Shown: positions 47,974 through 57,188 of the stretch, piece after piece
Position numbering within the stretch: the first letter of the stretch is position 1
How the letters are laid out: every line of letters begins with the position of its first letter
Assembly: GCA_009911035.1 (NCBI GenBank)
Contig: QXWO01000020.1
Coordinates: 1 to 64,000, forward strand
Origin: Lachnospiraceae bacterium
GTDB lineage: Bacteria; Bacillota; Clostridia; Lachnospirales; Lachnospiraceae
Reading direction: 5' to 3'
DNA length: 64,000 bases
Program-made: the position numbers and the translations under genes
The notes under the pieces: generated by a model
Database searches by the model: none
The model's input: only the letters and a program-made list of their open reading frames with translations
What the model was told of the DNA's origin: nothing

Positions 47974-48719
47974 ATTAATCCTACAGGACAATGGTCTGAA
48001 CCAAATATATCTTTGTAGATAACAGCCTCTTTGAGGGTATTGTCTAAAGATTTTGATGCAAGAAAGTAATCAATACGCCATCCGGCATTCTTCTCCCTTG
48101 CCTTAAAGCGGTAGGACCACCAGGAATAGGAGCCCTGAAGGTCAGGATAAAAATAACGGAAGGTATCGGTAAATCCTGATTCTAAAAGATTTGTCATCTT
48201 CTCCCTTTCCTGATCGGTAAATCCGGCATTTTTGCGGTTGGTCTTTGGATTTTTTAAGTCAATTTCCTTGTGGGCTACATTTAAATCACCGCATAGGATG
48301 ACAGGCTTGTTTTCTTCCAGTTTTTTGAGATAGATACGGAAATCATCTTCCCATTCCATCCGGTAGCCGAGCCTTTTTAGTTCTTCCTGGGAATTGGGAG
48401 TATAAACGGTGACCAGATAAAAACGTTCAAATTCCAGAGTAATGACCCTTCCTTCATGGTCGTGTTTTTCAATGCCAAGTCCGTAGAAAACAGATAACGG
48501 TTCTTCTTTTGTAAAAACAGCCGTTCCGGAATATCCCTTTTTCTCCGCATAATTCCAATATTGATGATAACCGGGTAAATCAAGGGAAATCTGGCCCTGT
48601 TGGAGTTTTGTCTCCTGTAGAGAGAAGATATCAGCGTCAATTTCATTGAAGAATGTAAGAAAGCCTTTTTCCATACAGGCACGCAGGCCGTTTACATTCC
48701 AGGAAATTAATTTTTTCAT
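47961..48719 (-). CDS. exoA: Exodeoxyribonuclease III
   Basis: Apurinic/apyrimidinic endonuclease and 3'-exonuclease in base excision repair. In 252 residues it has the metal and catalytic motifs SWNVNGLRA (about 4-12), [30 protein letters not shown] and the final SDHCPVGL. The ATG at 48719 is chosen because GGAAAGGAC lies seven bases upstream; an in-frame ATG six codons earlier is within that ribosome site. It faces the P-II gene and shares its terminator. Confidence 0.96.
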   Translation of the reverse strand: MKKLISWNVNGLRACMEKGFLTFFNEIDADIFSLQETKLQQGQISLDLPGYHQYWNYAEKKGYSGTAVFTKEEPLSVFYGLGIEKHDHEGRVITLEFERFYLVTVYTPNSQEELKRLGYRMEWEDDFRIYLKKLEENKPVILCGDLNVAHKEIDLKNPKTNRKNAGFTDQEREKMTNLLESGFTDTFRYFYPDLQGSYSWWSYRFKAREKNAGWRIDYFLASKSLDNTLKEAVIYKDIFGSDHCPVGLIIED

Positions 48720-48794
48720 GGTAATTGTCCTTTCCAAACGATAGTTATGTCCCTATTATAACTGATAGGGCGTTTGAAAGACAAGCTGTTATGA

Positions 48795-49409
48795 TCAGCT
48801 TCCAAGAATACGTTTTTCTATGATGTCCAGCGCGCGTTCATTTTCCTGCTGGCAATAGGTTATCATTTCATCTTCTCCTTTATTTTCAAGGGAAGCAATA
48901 TCTGCACCTAATTGCACATAGCAGACATAATTGTTGATGGTTTCAATTCTTGATGCAAAAACTTTTGCTTTATTCTGGGGCTGCTGTTCATAGATTTTAA
49001 GCAGTACTTCCCGGTATTCATTTAAATAATTTTCAATACTTTCCGTCTGGCCTTCTTTTGCCTTGATTAAGATCATCATGTCAATGCCGGCCTCTGTGTG
49101 CTGGTATTCAGCAAGAAAAGACTCATACATATCGTCGGAAATACCCGTCCGTTCAGCGAGTTCCTCGGAGGTGAGCATGGTGTCCGGCCAGTAATTTTCG
49201 CCCAGTATGTCTACCACGGCATCCTTATATTCATCCATGGGCCCTGTAATCCTGTATTTGCTTCCTACCTGAATGGTGTTGACAGCGTCCTCCTGTCCAT
49301 TGCCTTCCCTGTTGTATGCCTGATTTGGGTCTGTCCTGTTTTTTTCTACACATCCCGTTATCAGCAGGACTGTGCAGGCAATTAATTCAAAAAAGATATG
49401 TTTTTTCAT
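48795..49409 (-). CDS. DUF4358 lipoprotein
   Basis: A 204-residue lipoprotein (lipobox LITGC, Cys20). The mature part has LTSEELAERTGISDDMYESFLAEYQHTEAGIDMMILIKAKEG, which matches DUF4358, a family of clostridial lipoproteins of unknown function that is often found near MBOAT acyltransferase genes. It is divergent from the MBOAT gene, 153 bases away, so a shared control region is likely. It may be an extracellular partner of the acyltransferase group, though this rests only on neighbourhood. Confidence 0.75.
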   Translation of the reverse strand: MKKHIFFELIACTVLLITGCVEKNRTDPNQAYNREGNGQEDAVNTIQVGSKYRITGPMDEYKDAVVDILGENYWPDTMLTSEELAERTGISDDMYESFLAEYQHTEAGIDMMILIKAKEGQTESIENYLNEYREVLLKIYEQQPQNKAKVFASRIETINNYVCYVQLGADIASLENKGEDEMITYCQQENERALDIIEKRILGS

Positions 49410-49562
49410 AATTTATCCTCCTTTTGCAAAAATAAATAAGTGAATGGGAAATCTAAATCTTTTACTAAGTATTTCCTTGCATTAGACAAAATATGTAAGA
49501 ATATGTTAAGATGTCCCTACGGGAAGATTATCAGAATGTCCAAAATCATATGGAGAAATAAT

Positions 49563-51059
49563 ATGCTGTTTAATTCTTATGTTTTTATATTTTTATTTTT
49601 ACCTCTTGTACTTGCGGGATGGTATTTTTTAAATTATCTGAAAGCCCATGAAGCCGCCAAATTTTTTCTGGCCGGTATGTCTCTTTGGTTTTACGGATAC
49701 TTTAACAAATATTATCTTGCAGTTATCGTTGTAAGTATACTTGGGAACTATCTGCTTAGTTATCTGCTGAAAGTCTTTTCTTCCAGAATTTTTGCGCGTA
49801 TCGGGCTAATCTGCGGTCTGCTGATTAACTTGGGACTTTTATTTTATTTTAAATATTATGATTTCTTCTTTGAAAATATAAACCTTATCTTTCATACAGA
49901 CTTTACTTTAAAAAATATTTTGTTGCCGCTGGGTATCAGTTTTTTCACATTCCAGCAGCTCTCCTTTATTATTGACAGATGCAGGGGAAAAGCAGAGCAC
50001 TATTCGTTTGCCAATTACCTTACCTTTGTGACTTTTTTCCCCCAGTTGATTGCAGGGCCGATTGTTCTGTATAAAGAGATGATGCCCCAGTTTGAAGATG
50101 AAACAAAACGCAGGTTCCAATCAGACAACTTTGCAAAGGGGATCGTATTTTTTACGTTGGGACTTGGAAAAAAGGTGCTTTTAGCGGATGTGCTGGCGCT
50201 GCCTGTTAATTTTGGCTTTGACCATACACCTTTTTTAGATACGCCTTCCACGCTCCTTGTTATACTGGCTTATACCTTTGAGATTTATTTTGATTTCAGC
50301 GGATACAGCGATATGGCTGTAGGGCTTGGGAAAATGTTTAATATAGAGCTGCCTGTCAACTTTAATTCCCCTTATAAGGCATGTTCTGTCAAAGAATTGT
50401 GGCAGAGATGGCATATGACCTTGTCAAGATTTTTTATCCAGTATGTGTATATCCCTTTGGGTGGCAGCAGGAAGGGAAAGATGAGAACGATACTAAATAC
50501 TTTTATGGTATTTTTCTTAAGCGGTCTCTGGCACGGGGCGAACTGGACCTATATTGCCTGGGGAACCATGCAGGGGCTTTTGGTAATCTGGGACAATCTG
50601 GGTGTAATAGGCATAAAAGGAAGCAATGAAAAGGTTCCTGCAAGGATTCAGATTCCACGATGGCTGGGCTGGTTTTTTACGTTCAGCTTTTTTAATCTGT
50701 CCCTGTTCTTCTTCAGAAGTGACAATATGACAAATGCTTTCCAGATGTTTAAGAATATCCTTGCATTTAAGAATACGGGATACATCTACAAAGTGGCGGC
50801 TCTTATGGATATACCGGAATTTTATTTAATCAAACAGGTGATTAATCTGACTGTGCCGGAGATGTTGACATATGTTTATCTGGCAGTATTCTTAGTTCTG
50901 CTGGCAGTGAGCGGATTTATTTTAACCAGAAAAAATACATGGGAGATTGTTGAAAGATATCCTCTAAATACAAAACTTTGCCTGTGGGTAACCGTCATTT
51001 TCGTTTGGTCCGTGATTTCATTTTCGCAGGTCAGCACATTTATCTATTTTAATTTTTAA
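49563..51059 (+). CDS. MBOAT family O-acyltransferase (AlgI/DltB-like)
   Basis: A 498-residue membrane protein with about 11 hydrophobic segments. The AlgI/DltB core is clear: LGISFFTFQQLSFIIDRCRG, FPQLIAGPIVLYKEM, DFSGYSDMAVGLGKMFNI, KELWQRWHMTLSRFFIQYVYIPLGGSRKG and the catalytic His in GLWHGANWTYIAWG. Such proteins pass acyl groups across the membrane to polymers outside. The ATG at 49563 is used because GGAG precedes it and the family opens with MLFNSYVFIFLFLPLVL; upstream in-frame starts lack a ribosome site. Its partner SGNH-like protein follows 39 bases later. Confidence 0.93.
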   Translation: MLFNSYVFIFLFLPLVLAGWYFLNYLKAHEAAKFFLAGMSLWFYGYFNKYYLAVIVVSILGNYLLSYLLKVFSSRIFARIGLICGLLINLGLLFYFKYYDFFFENINLIFHTDFTLKNILLPLGISFFTFQQLSFIIDRCRGKAEHYSFANYLTFVTFFPQLIAGPIVLYKEMMPQFEDETKRRFQSDNFAKGIVFFTLGLGKKVLLADVLALPVNFGFDHTPFLDTPSTLLVILAYTFEIYFDFSGYSDMAVGLGKMFNIELPVNFNSPYKACSVKELWQRWHMTLSRFFIQYVYIPLGGSRKGKMRTILNTFMVFFLSGLWHGANWTYIAWGTMQGLLVIWDNLGVIGIKGSNEKVPARIQIPRWLGWFFTFSFFNLSLFFFRSDNMTNAFQMFKNILAFKNTGYIYKVAALMDIPEFYLIKQVINLTVPEMLTYVYLAVFLVLLAVSGFILTRKNTWEIVERYPLNTKLCLWVTVIFVWSVISFSQVSTFIYFNF

Positions 51060-51098
51060 CCAAAAGAAAGCATAACAGCCTTTGGTGGGAGTTTTATT

Positions 51099-52175
51099 AT
51101 GTCAAATAAATTTATAAAGCAATTTTTGATAAGCAGCGGCATTTTACTGCTTCTCTGTGTCCTTGCAGTAGTGATTTTTGATCCTTTTTTCCAGTATCAT
51201 AAACCACTTTTCGGACTGAAAGCAGTTCTTACAGACAAAGAGTATCAGTGTACAGGTTCTCTTAAGACCTTTGATTACGACAGTGTGATTGCGGGTTCTT
51301 CGGTTGCTGAAAATTACAATAACGGATGGTTTGACCAGGGATTCGGATGCCGTTCCATTAAGGCGATACGTTCCTATGGGGCGACTGCGGATTTATGCTA
51401 TTTGCTGGACATTTCTTTTGCCCATCAGAATATTAAAAATGTTTTTTATAATCTGGACCCTTCCGCACTGGTTGCCGACCCGGAAACGACTTATAAAATG
51501 ACAGGCTGTCCCATGTATTTATATGACGATAATTATGTCAATGATATTGAATACTGGCTCAATAAAGGAGTTCTTATGGAAAAGATTCCTTATCTGGTTG
51601 CCAATTCCCTGATAGGCGGTTATGATGAAAACGAATCCTATAACTGGGCTCAGTGGAAAGAGTTTAATTCGGACATGGCTCTTGGCCTTTATATCCGCAA
51701 ACCCTCCGTGTCGGAAATGAAGCCGGAAAATTATTATGACGATGTATTAAGGCAGAATCTTGCCCTTTTAACGGAACGGATAGAAGAAAACCCTGACACC
51801 TGTTTTTATGTCTTTATTCCCCCCTATTCCATGCTCTGGTGGGACAATATATACCGGGACGGGGACACGGAAGCTTACCTGTATAATATGGAGCAGGCGA
51901 TGGAGACGCTGCTATCCTACAAAAATGTAAAACTGTTTTATTTTCAAAATGACAGGGAAGTTATTACGAATCTGGAAAATTATATGGATATCCTGCACTT
52001 TTCGCCGGATATCAACCATTACATCTGTGACAGTCTGATAAGCGGGGAACATCAGGTTATTTATGATAATTATAAAGAAAATATCCGTGATATGAGGGCA
52101 CTGGCCTATGAAATCACGGACAAATTAATTAAACCCTATGAAGACAGGATCAAAGTGGATATTTATGATAACTAA
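51099..52175 (+). CDS. SGNH/DltD-like exported acyltransferase partner
   Basis: A 358-residue protein with one N-terminal membrane segment (about 9-28) that leaves the rest outside. The SGNH-like catalytic features are AGSSVAENYNNGWF (nucleophile Ser, about 66) and the C-terminal DILHFSPDINHYICD, with Asp and His of the triad. This pairing of MBOAT and SGNH/DltD-type protein moves acyl groups to extracellular sugar polymers or teichoic acids. The substrate cannot be read from sequence. Its gene follows the MBOAT gene closely and the two are probably cotranscribed. Confidence 0.8.
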   Translation: MSNKFIKQFLISSGILLLLCVLAVVIFDPFFQYHKPLFGLKAVLTDKEYQCTGSLKTFDYDSVIAGSSVAENYNNGWFDQGFGCRSIKAIRSYGATADLCYLLDISFAHQNIKNVFYNLDPSALVADPETTYKMTGCPMYLYDDNYVNDIEYWLNKGVLMEKIPYLVANSLIGGYDENESYNWAQWKEFNSDMALGLYIRKPSVSEMKPENYYDDVLRQNLALLTERIEENPDTCFYVFIPPYSMLWWDNIYRDGDTEAYLYNMEQAMETLLSYKNVKLFYFQNDREVITNLENYMDILHFSPDINHYICDSLISGEHQVIYDNYKENIRDMRALAYEITDKLIKPYEDRIKVDIYDN

Positions 52176-52180
52176 CAACT

Positions 52181-52462
52181 TTAAACTACGTGAAAGGTCA
52201 TTAAAATTGCCCAGATGTAAGGGGCGCCGAATACATTCAGGGATTTCGGCCCTTTTACCTTTTCCGGGTCGGCTTTCAGTTTTCCCAAAGCCTGCTCAAA
52301 TGTGGCTTTGGTAATAGATTTGGAACGTCTGTCCACAAAAATCTCTCCGCCCTTTACTGTATAGGTGAAGGGCAGTTTTTTTATGGTATAAAAAGTTTCA
52401 CCCTGATGTTCATTAAGCAATGCCCAGAGGTCATCTATTGTAATTTTTGTATTCATATCCAC
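52181..52462 (-). CDS. Hypothetical protein, 91-93 residues
   Basis: A small basic protein without membrane segments or a signal. It opens MNTKITIDDLWALLNEHQGETFYTIKKLPFTYTV and has a second part SKSITKATFEQALGKLKADPEKVKGPKSLNVFGAPYIWAIL. I do not recognise a named family, though the pattern looks well formed and similar small proteins occur in related bacteria to my recollection. Starts at GTG 52462 and ATG 52456 are both possible; neither has a strong ribosome site. It follows murG by nine bases and may share its transcript. Confidence 0.6.
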   Translation of the reverse strand: MDMNTKITIDDLWALLNEHQGETFYTIKKLPFTYTVKGGEIFVDRRSKSITKATFEQALGKLKADPEKVKGPKSLNVFGAPYIWAILMTFHVV

Positions 52463-52471
52463 AGTTTCCAG

Positions 52472-53557
52472 TCAGCTTAAGGCTGCTTCTTCAATTAGTT
52501 TCATAATAGTTTTAATGGATCCCAACTGGCTGCTTCTGTTCATGGCATCTATATAAACCTGCCTTGAGCAGTATAATTCCATCACCTTTTCCGTGAGCAG
52601 GTCAGGAGAAAGGTAATCGTCATCGATCATCATGGAAAATCCCTGGGATTCAAACGATTTTGCATTTAATATCTGATCGCCGCGGCTGCTGTTTGCAGAC
52701 AAAGGGATAAGAAGATTTGGCTTTTTAAGAGCCAGGAGTTCGCAGATGGAATTTGCGCCTGCCCGTGAAATAACTACATCAGCAAGAGCAAATAAGTCCT
52801 TTAATTCCGTCTTTACATATTCAAACTGTATATATCCTTCTGTATGCAGGAGCATATTGTCTATTTTGTCTTTGCCGCAGATATGGACGACCTGAAAATC
52901 AATTAAGAGCTTTGGAAGGGCTTCCCGTACTGCCTTATTGATGGAAGCCGCACCAAGGCTGCCCCCGATTACCATTATGACAGGTTTATTTGCAGTAAAG
53001 CTGCAGATATCAAGGGCCGCTATTTTATCTCCTTTCGTCAGTTCCTCCCGGATAGGAGAGCCGGTAAGGATGGCTTTTTCATTAGGGAGCATGGAGAGAG
53101 TCTCTGGAAAATTACAGCATATTTTCCGTGCGGCCGAAATACAAAGTTTATTAGCAAGCCCCGGGGTCATGTCGGATTCATGGATAATACAGGGAATGTG
53201 CAGGGAAGCAGCGGCTCTTACCACTGGAACACTGACAAACCCGCCCTTGGAAAAGACTACATCAGGTCTGATTTTTTTGAGATATTTTCTGGCTTCTCCA
53301 AATCCTTTTATGACACGAAAAGGGTCGGTAAAATTTTTGATATCCAGATACCGTCTGAATTTTCCTGTGGAGATCCCGTAATATGGGATATCAAAATCTG
53401 TAATTAATTTTTTTTCTATCCCGTCATAGGAACCGATGTAGGAAATTTCGTATCCTGCTCTTTTAAGGGAGGGAAACAGGGCAATATTGGGTGTTACGTG
53501 CCCTGCGGTGCCTCCCCCGGTCAGGACGATTTTTTTGGTTTTATTCAATTCGCTCAT
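52472..53557 (-). CDS. murG: UDP-GlcNAc:lipid I N-acetylglucosaminyltransferase MurG
   Basis: Makes lipid II from lipid I on the inner face of the membrane. In 361 residues it has the N-terminal TGGGTAGHVTPNIALFPSLK (about 13), the middle GGSLGAASINKAVREALP, and SRAGANSICELLALKKPNLLIPLS near 260-285 for UDP-GlcNAc binding. The ATG at 53557 has GGAGG nine bases ahead; the longer frame overlaps the TSCPD gene. It stands away from other mur/fts genes, so it could be the sole murG displaced from the dcw cluster or a second copy. Confidence 0.93.
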   Translation of the reverse strand: MSELNKTKKIVLTGGGTAGHVTPNIALFPSLKRAGYEISYIGSYDGIEKKLITDFDIPYYGISTGKFRRYLDIKNFTDPFRVIKGFGEARKYLKKIRPDVVFSKGGFVSVPVVRAAASLHIPCIIHESDMTPGLANKLCISAARKICCNFPETLSMLPNEKAILTGSPIREELTKGDKIAALDICSFTANKPVIMVIGGSLGAASINKAVREALPKLLIDFQVVHICGKDKIDNMLLHTEGYIQFEYVKTELKDLFALADVVISRAGANSICELLALKKPNLLIPLSANSSRGDQILNAKSFESQGFSMMIDDDYLSPDLLTEKVMELYCSRQVYIDAMNRSSQLGSIKTIMKLIEEAALS

Positions 53558-53574
53558 ATAGGGAGCCTCCAGTT

Positions 53575-53823
53575 TTAACAATTGCCGTTCTGTATCTGTT
53601 CTAATGCATGTGCAAGCTGGTCGGGGCAGGAGGTGGTCTTAAAACCGCAGCGGATGCCTTTTAATTTGGAGATGGCTTCCTCCACAGGCATGCCTGTCAC
53701 TAAGCTGGCAATGCCCTTTAAATTTCCGTTGCATCCTCCGAAAAATTCAACAAATTTAATTTTTCCATCCTCAACTTCTAAATCAATGGAAGTGGAACAG
53801 GTTCCTTTTGTGTGGTATTTCAT
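53575..53823 (-). CDS. TIGR03905-type TSCPD domain protein
   Basis: An 82-residue protein that matches the TSCPD domain: a Cys near the start (KGTCSTSIDLEV), GGCNGNLKGIASLVTGMP, GIRCGFKTTSCPDQLAHAL. The Cys pattern resembles the C-terminal part of class II ribonucleotide reductases, where it may bind metal. As a free-standing protein its function is unknown. Starts at ATG 53823 or GTG 53829 are both possible. It is 17 bases upstream of murG. Confidence 0.85.
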   Translation of the reverse strand: MKYHTKGTCSTSIDLEVEDGKIKFVEFFGGCNGNLKGIASLVTGMPVEEAISKLKGIRCGFKTTSCPDQLAHALEQIQNGNC

Positions 53824-53955
53824 AATCACTCATCCTTTCTTTAATGGATAAGTATAGCAGAAAATGACTGTTATTTCCAGTATGAAAAGGTAATTCATCC
53901 TCTGATTTGGGGAAATTTTGCAGAAAAATGACGGGGACTTACATCCCCTTCATTC

Positions 53956-53984
53956 TTGAGGTAAAAAACCCCTTCAACTATAAT
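53956..53984 (+). promoter_or_regulatory. Promoter upstream of the membrane protein gene
   Basis: TTGAGG (53956-53961) and TATAAT (53979-53984) are 17 bases apart; the gene start follows 22 bases later and confirms the ATG at 54006. Confidence 0.75.
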
Positions 53985-54005
53985 ATAGTAAGGGAAGGAG
54001 GAATT

Positions 54006-54761
54006 ATGTTTATAATATTATATGAGCACAAATTACTTACGGGAATCATATTATTTTTTCTGCTGTCCAGTATCATATGCCAGATTGCGGCAGGTGTGAT
54101 TTATCAGAATATGATATCACAGACGGATAACATGTCTGATACAAAAAATAAGACACTGAACCAGTGTAAAGAAAAGTATGCCGGTTACTATAAATTAAAC
54201 GGCAAAATGGTAAACACTGACGTATTTGTGGACAGGTTTCTACAGGGAATCTGTTTATTGAAAATACATTTGTCGCATCTGCCCCACATTTCCGGCCAGT
54301 TTATGATGCTTTCCGTACTTGTGACAGGAATATCCGTCTGCTTTTCTCTTGCAGCAGGCAATACCTTATTTCAGATTATACCCTATTATTTGATCAGTAT
54401 TCTGGGATTATATCTGTATTTTTCAATTTCAGGAATTGTGGATATACAGGAAAAAAGACGGATATTAAAGACAAATTTAACAGATTATCTGGAAAATCAT
54501 TACGCCCCCAGGCTGGAGACGGAAAGGGAAAATGCCATGGAGGAAGGGATAAAGAAGAGGGAAAAATATGCAAAGGAATTGTTTAAAGATGATATTGTAC
54601 AAAAGTCTGTTCCTGTAGGAAGCACTTCCGTTGAAAGTTTTTCCAGGCAAAATACATTTACTGGAAATTCCGGTACAGGGCCGGATATGGAGGTTTTAGA
54701 GCCGGCTGTGAATCAGTATCAGGAAGAACTGGAAAATCTTCTGGAAGAATTTTTTGTATAG
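54006..54761 (+). CDS. Hypothetical membrane protein
   Basis: A 251-residue protein that I do not recognise. It has one membrane segment near residues 9-31 and two more at about 98-116 and 120-142, then a charged, mostly helical C-terminal part of about 100 residues ending in an acidic stretch. The start follows GGAAGGAGG and a good promoter. The middle (YYKLNGKMVNTDVFVDRFLQGICLLKI) looks like a short extracytoplasmic domain with one Cys. It lies before a chemotaxis receptor gene, but there is no sign that they act together. Confidence 0.65.
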   Translation: MFIILYEHKLLTGIILFFLLSSIICQIAAGVIYQNMISQTDNMSDTKNKTLNQCKEKYAGYYKLNGKMVNTDVFVDRFLQGICLLKIHLSHLPHISGQFMMLSVLVTGISVCFSLAAGNTLFQIIPYYLISILGLYLYFSISGIVDIQEKRRILKTNLTDYLENHYAPRLETERENAMEEGIKKREKYAKELFKDDIVQKSVPVGSTSVESFSRQNTFTGNSGTGPDMEVLEPAVNQYQEELENLLEEFFV

Positions 54762-54848
54762 TTATGGATAAATTGAAATACTTATGATAAAGTTGTACTG
54801 TAATTTTCACACTCAAAATATATAAAGATACAGTAAGAGGAGATTATT

Positions 54849-56348
54849 ATGGGAGAGTATAATGAAGAATATTTTCAAAAAAGTGCAAATAGGAAGGCTA
54901 TGAATATCTGGCTTATTTTATGTCTGGTTCTTTCTGCCGCCTATGCAGTGGAAATTGTCAAAGGTCTTCGTACCACGGGCTATTATGCAGTGTTTCTTTC
55001 TATTTGCTGGATTCCCTTTTTACTGGGGTTATTATTGTTGAAAGTAAAAGGTTTTGCAGTGTCCTATTATAAAGAAGTTATTGTGGCCGGATATGGTATT
55101 TTTTATGTATTTGTGCTTCTGACCACGCAGTCCATACTGGCATTTGTTTATACGTTTCCTCTCTGCAGTATGCTTGTGCTTTATAAAAACCGGAATTTTA
55201 TAATACGGGCAGGTATATTGAATATTGCAGCTATTTTTATAGCTATTGTAAAAAATTATATGGCCGGAATGAATGCGCCTTCGGATATTACCAGTTATGA
55301 GATTCAGATTGCAAGTACCGTGCTTTGTTATGTGGGATTTGTATTTTCCATTAATCATTTAAGTGTATCTGAAGGTGCAATGATCGGCTCGATCAACAGC
55401 AATCTTGATAAGGTCATCAGTACCATTGAAAATGTAAAATCTGCGGGTAGAGAAGTTGTGGGCGGTATGGCTATGATACGTGACCTGACAGACGGAAGCG
55501 TAAAAGGAGCAAATGCCGTTGCCGGAGATATGGAGGAACTTTTACATAATAATAATATACTGTATGATAAAACAAATTCTTCCCTGGATATGACGGAAAC
55601 TATCAGCAAACAGGTAGAAAATGTAGCGGATATGATTGACAGTATGGTGGAACTGGCTAACGAATCAGTTTCTCATGCTGCGTCAAGTTCCGCCGAACTT
55701 TCAGAAACAGTGGAACTGGCTAACAGGATGGCACAGTTTTCCAAAGAAGTTGAAACGGTGCTCAAGGTATTCCAGGAAGAATTCGGAATGGTCAAAAATG
55801 AAACAGGAACCATTGAAGGGATTACATCCCAGACCAATCTCCTTGCGTTAAATGCATCTATTGAAGCTGCCCGTGCAGGAGATGCCGGAAAGGGATTTGC
55901 AGTGGTTGCAGATGAGATCAGGGGGCTTAGTATGGGCACTCAGAATTCCTCCAGCCGTATTATAGGCGCTCTGGGAAGTTTAGAAGAAACCTCCAATAAG
56001 ATGACCCGTTCTGTTACAGAGATTTTAAATCTGGTTCAGCAGACCCTTGAAAAGCTGACAAAGGTGAATGAAAGCGTTGGAAAAATCACGTCGGATTCAG
56101 AACAGATTGGAAATGGCATCCAGGTAGTGGATTCTGCCATGAAGGAGGTGGAAGCCTCCAATGAAAACGTGGTGGATAATATGAAGCAGATCAGTGAAAT
56201 AATGACGGTCATGAAAGAAAGCGTTAAAAATTCTGAAGAAGCCACTAAAGCAATGTTAGGCAAGTTTGAGGAAACATCGGGTCATGTCACGGAAGTGGAA
56301 AAGGTCATGAGTGATTTGGTTGATACACTGGAAAAAAATAATGGATAA
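54849..56348 (+). CDS. Methyl-accepting chemotaxis protein
   Basis: A 499-residue receptor. Five or six hydrophobic segments (about 15-170) form a membrane sensor without a large extracellular domain or HAMP segment. The signalling domain fills the second half, with the tip [35 protein letters not shown] (about 330-365) that binds CheA and CheW. It may sense redox state, membrane energy or a small membrane-bound ligand. The start follows AGAGGAGATT. No chemotaxis or flagellar genes lie nearby. Confidence 0.95.
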   Translation: MGEYNEEYFQKSANRKAMNIWLILCLVLSAAYAVEIVKGLRTTGYYAVFLSICWIPFLLGLLLLKVKGFAVSYYKEVIVAGYGIFYVFVLLTTQSILAFVYTFPLCSMLVLYKNRNFIIRAGILNIAAIFIAIVKNYMAGMNAPSDITSYEIQIASTVLCYVGFVFSINHLSVSEGAMIGSINSNLDKVISTIENVKSAGREVVGGMAMIRDLTDGSVKGANAVAGDMEELLHNNNILYDKTNSSLDMTETISKQVENVADMIDSMVELANESVSHAASSSAELSETVELANRMAQFSKEVETVLKVFQEEFGMVKNETGTIEGITSQTNLLALNASIEAARAGDAGKGFAVVADEIRGLSMGTQNSSSRIIGALGSLEETSNKMTRSVTEILNLVQQTLEKLTKVNESVGKITSDSEQIGNGIQVVDSAMKEVEASNENVVDNMKQISEIMTVMKESVKNSEEATKAMLGKFEETSGHVTEVEKVMSDLVDTLEKNNG

Positions 56349-56360
56349 AGGGATGCTGTA

Positions 56361-57134
56361 ATGTCAAATAAAAGTGCAGAGGATAAACGGAAACCGCGTT
56401 ATGGCATTTTAGATGGTATTAGAGGACTGGTGCTGTGCAGTATGATAATTTATCATGGCTGCTGGGACCTGGTCTATATTTTTCATATGGATTTTAGCTG
56501 GTATCAGAGCAGGGGAGCCTATGTCTGGCAGCAGAGCATCTGCTGGACATTTATATTTCTTTCCGGTTTTTGCTGGTCTCTTGGAAAAAAACCATTTAAA
56601 AGAGGGATGACTGTTTTTGGGGCAGGAGCGCTTGTTACCCTCGTTACATGTCTGTTCATGCCCCAAGATAGAGTTGTTTTTGGAGTTCTTACCCTCATTG
56701 GCTCTTGTATGCTTTTAATGCTGCCCATGGAAAAGCTGGTAAAAAAGATTCCGCCGAAAACCGGAATCTTTTTCAGTTTTTTATTATTTTTGCTGACAAG
56801 GAATATTAATAATGGTTATCTGGGATTTGAAGAAGTACGTCTTGCCAGACTGCCGGAACAATGGTATCAGGGCCTGATAGCAGCATATCTGGGCCTGCCT
56901 TTTCCCGGCTTTTTTTCCACCGATTATTTTTCTCTGATTCCATGGCTGTTCTTATATATCAGTGGTCATTTTTTATATGGCATATTTTATAATCACAATG
57001 GGATGGAAAATAATTTTTGGAAAAAGGAACTGCCTTTTTTTAGTTTTTTGGGAAGAAAATCCCTCTTGATTTACATGTTGCACCAGCCGGTAATATATTT
57101 ACTGCTGTCTTTAATATTTGGTTTTTGGCAATGA
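56361..57134 (+). CDS. DUF1624 / heparan-alpha-glucosaminide N-acetyltransferase-like protein
   Basis: A 257-residue membrane protein with about seven hydrophobic segments. The N-terminus shows LDGIRGLVLCSMIIYHGCWDLVYIF, the family's early segment with its conserved His, and the end has FLGRKSLLIYMLHQPVIYLL. Members are related to lysosomal acetyl-CoA:glucosaminide acetyltransferase and may acetylate an external sugar. Substrate is unknown. It follows the chemotaxis receptor gene by 12 bases. Confidence 0.82.
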   Translation: MSNKSAEDKRKPRYGILDGIRGLVLCSMIIYHGCWDLVYIFHMDFSWYQSRGAYVWQQSICWTFIFLSGFCWSLGKKPFKRGMTVFGAGALVTLVTCLFMPQDRVVFGVLTLIGSCMLLMLPMEKLVKKIPPKTGIFFSFLLFLLTRNINNGYLGFEEVRLARLPEQWYQGLIAAYLGLPFPGFFSTDYFSLIPWLFLYISGHFLYGIFYNHNGMENNFWKKELPFFSFLGRKSLLIYMLHQPVIYLLLSLIFGFWQ

Positions 57135-57188
57135 CAGGGGAAATAATATAAATATTATTATAAATTATGGAAAGGTACAGTTGTTAAG

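Noticed and set aside
52176-52180. Terminator between the convergent SGNH and small-protein genes
   Set aside because: Only a weak repeat of a few bases is present and there is no stable stem with a T run.
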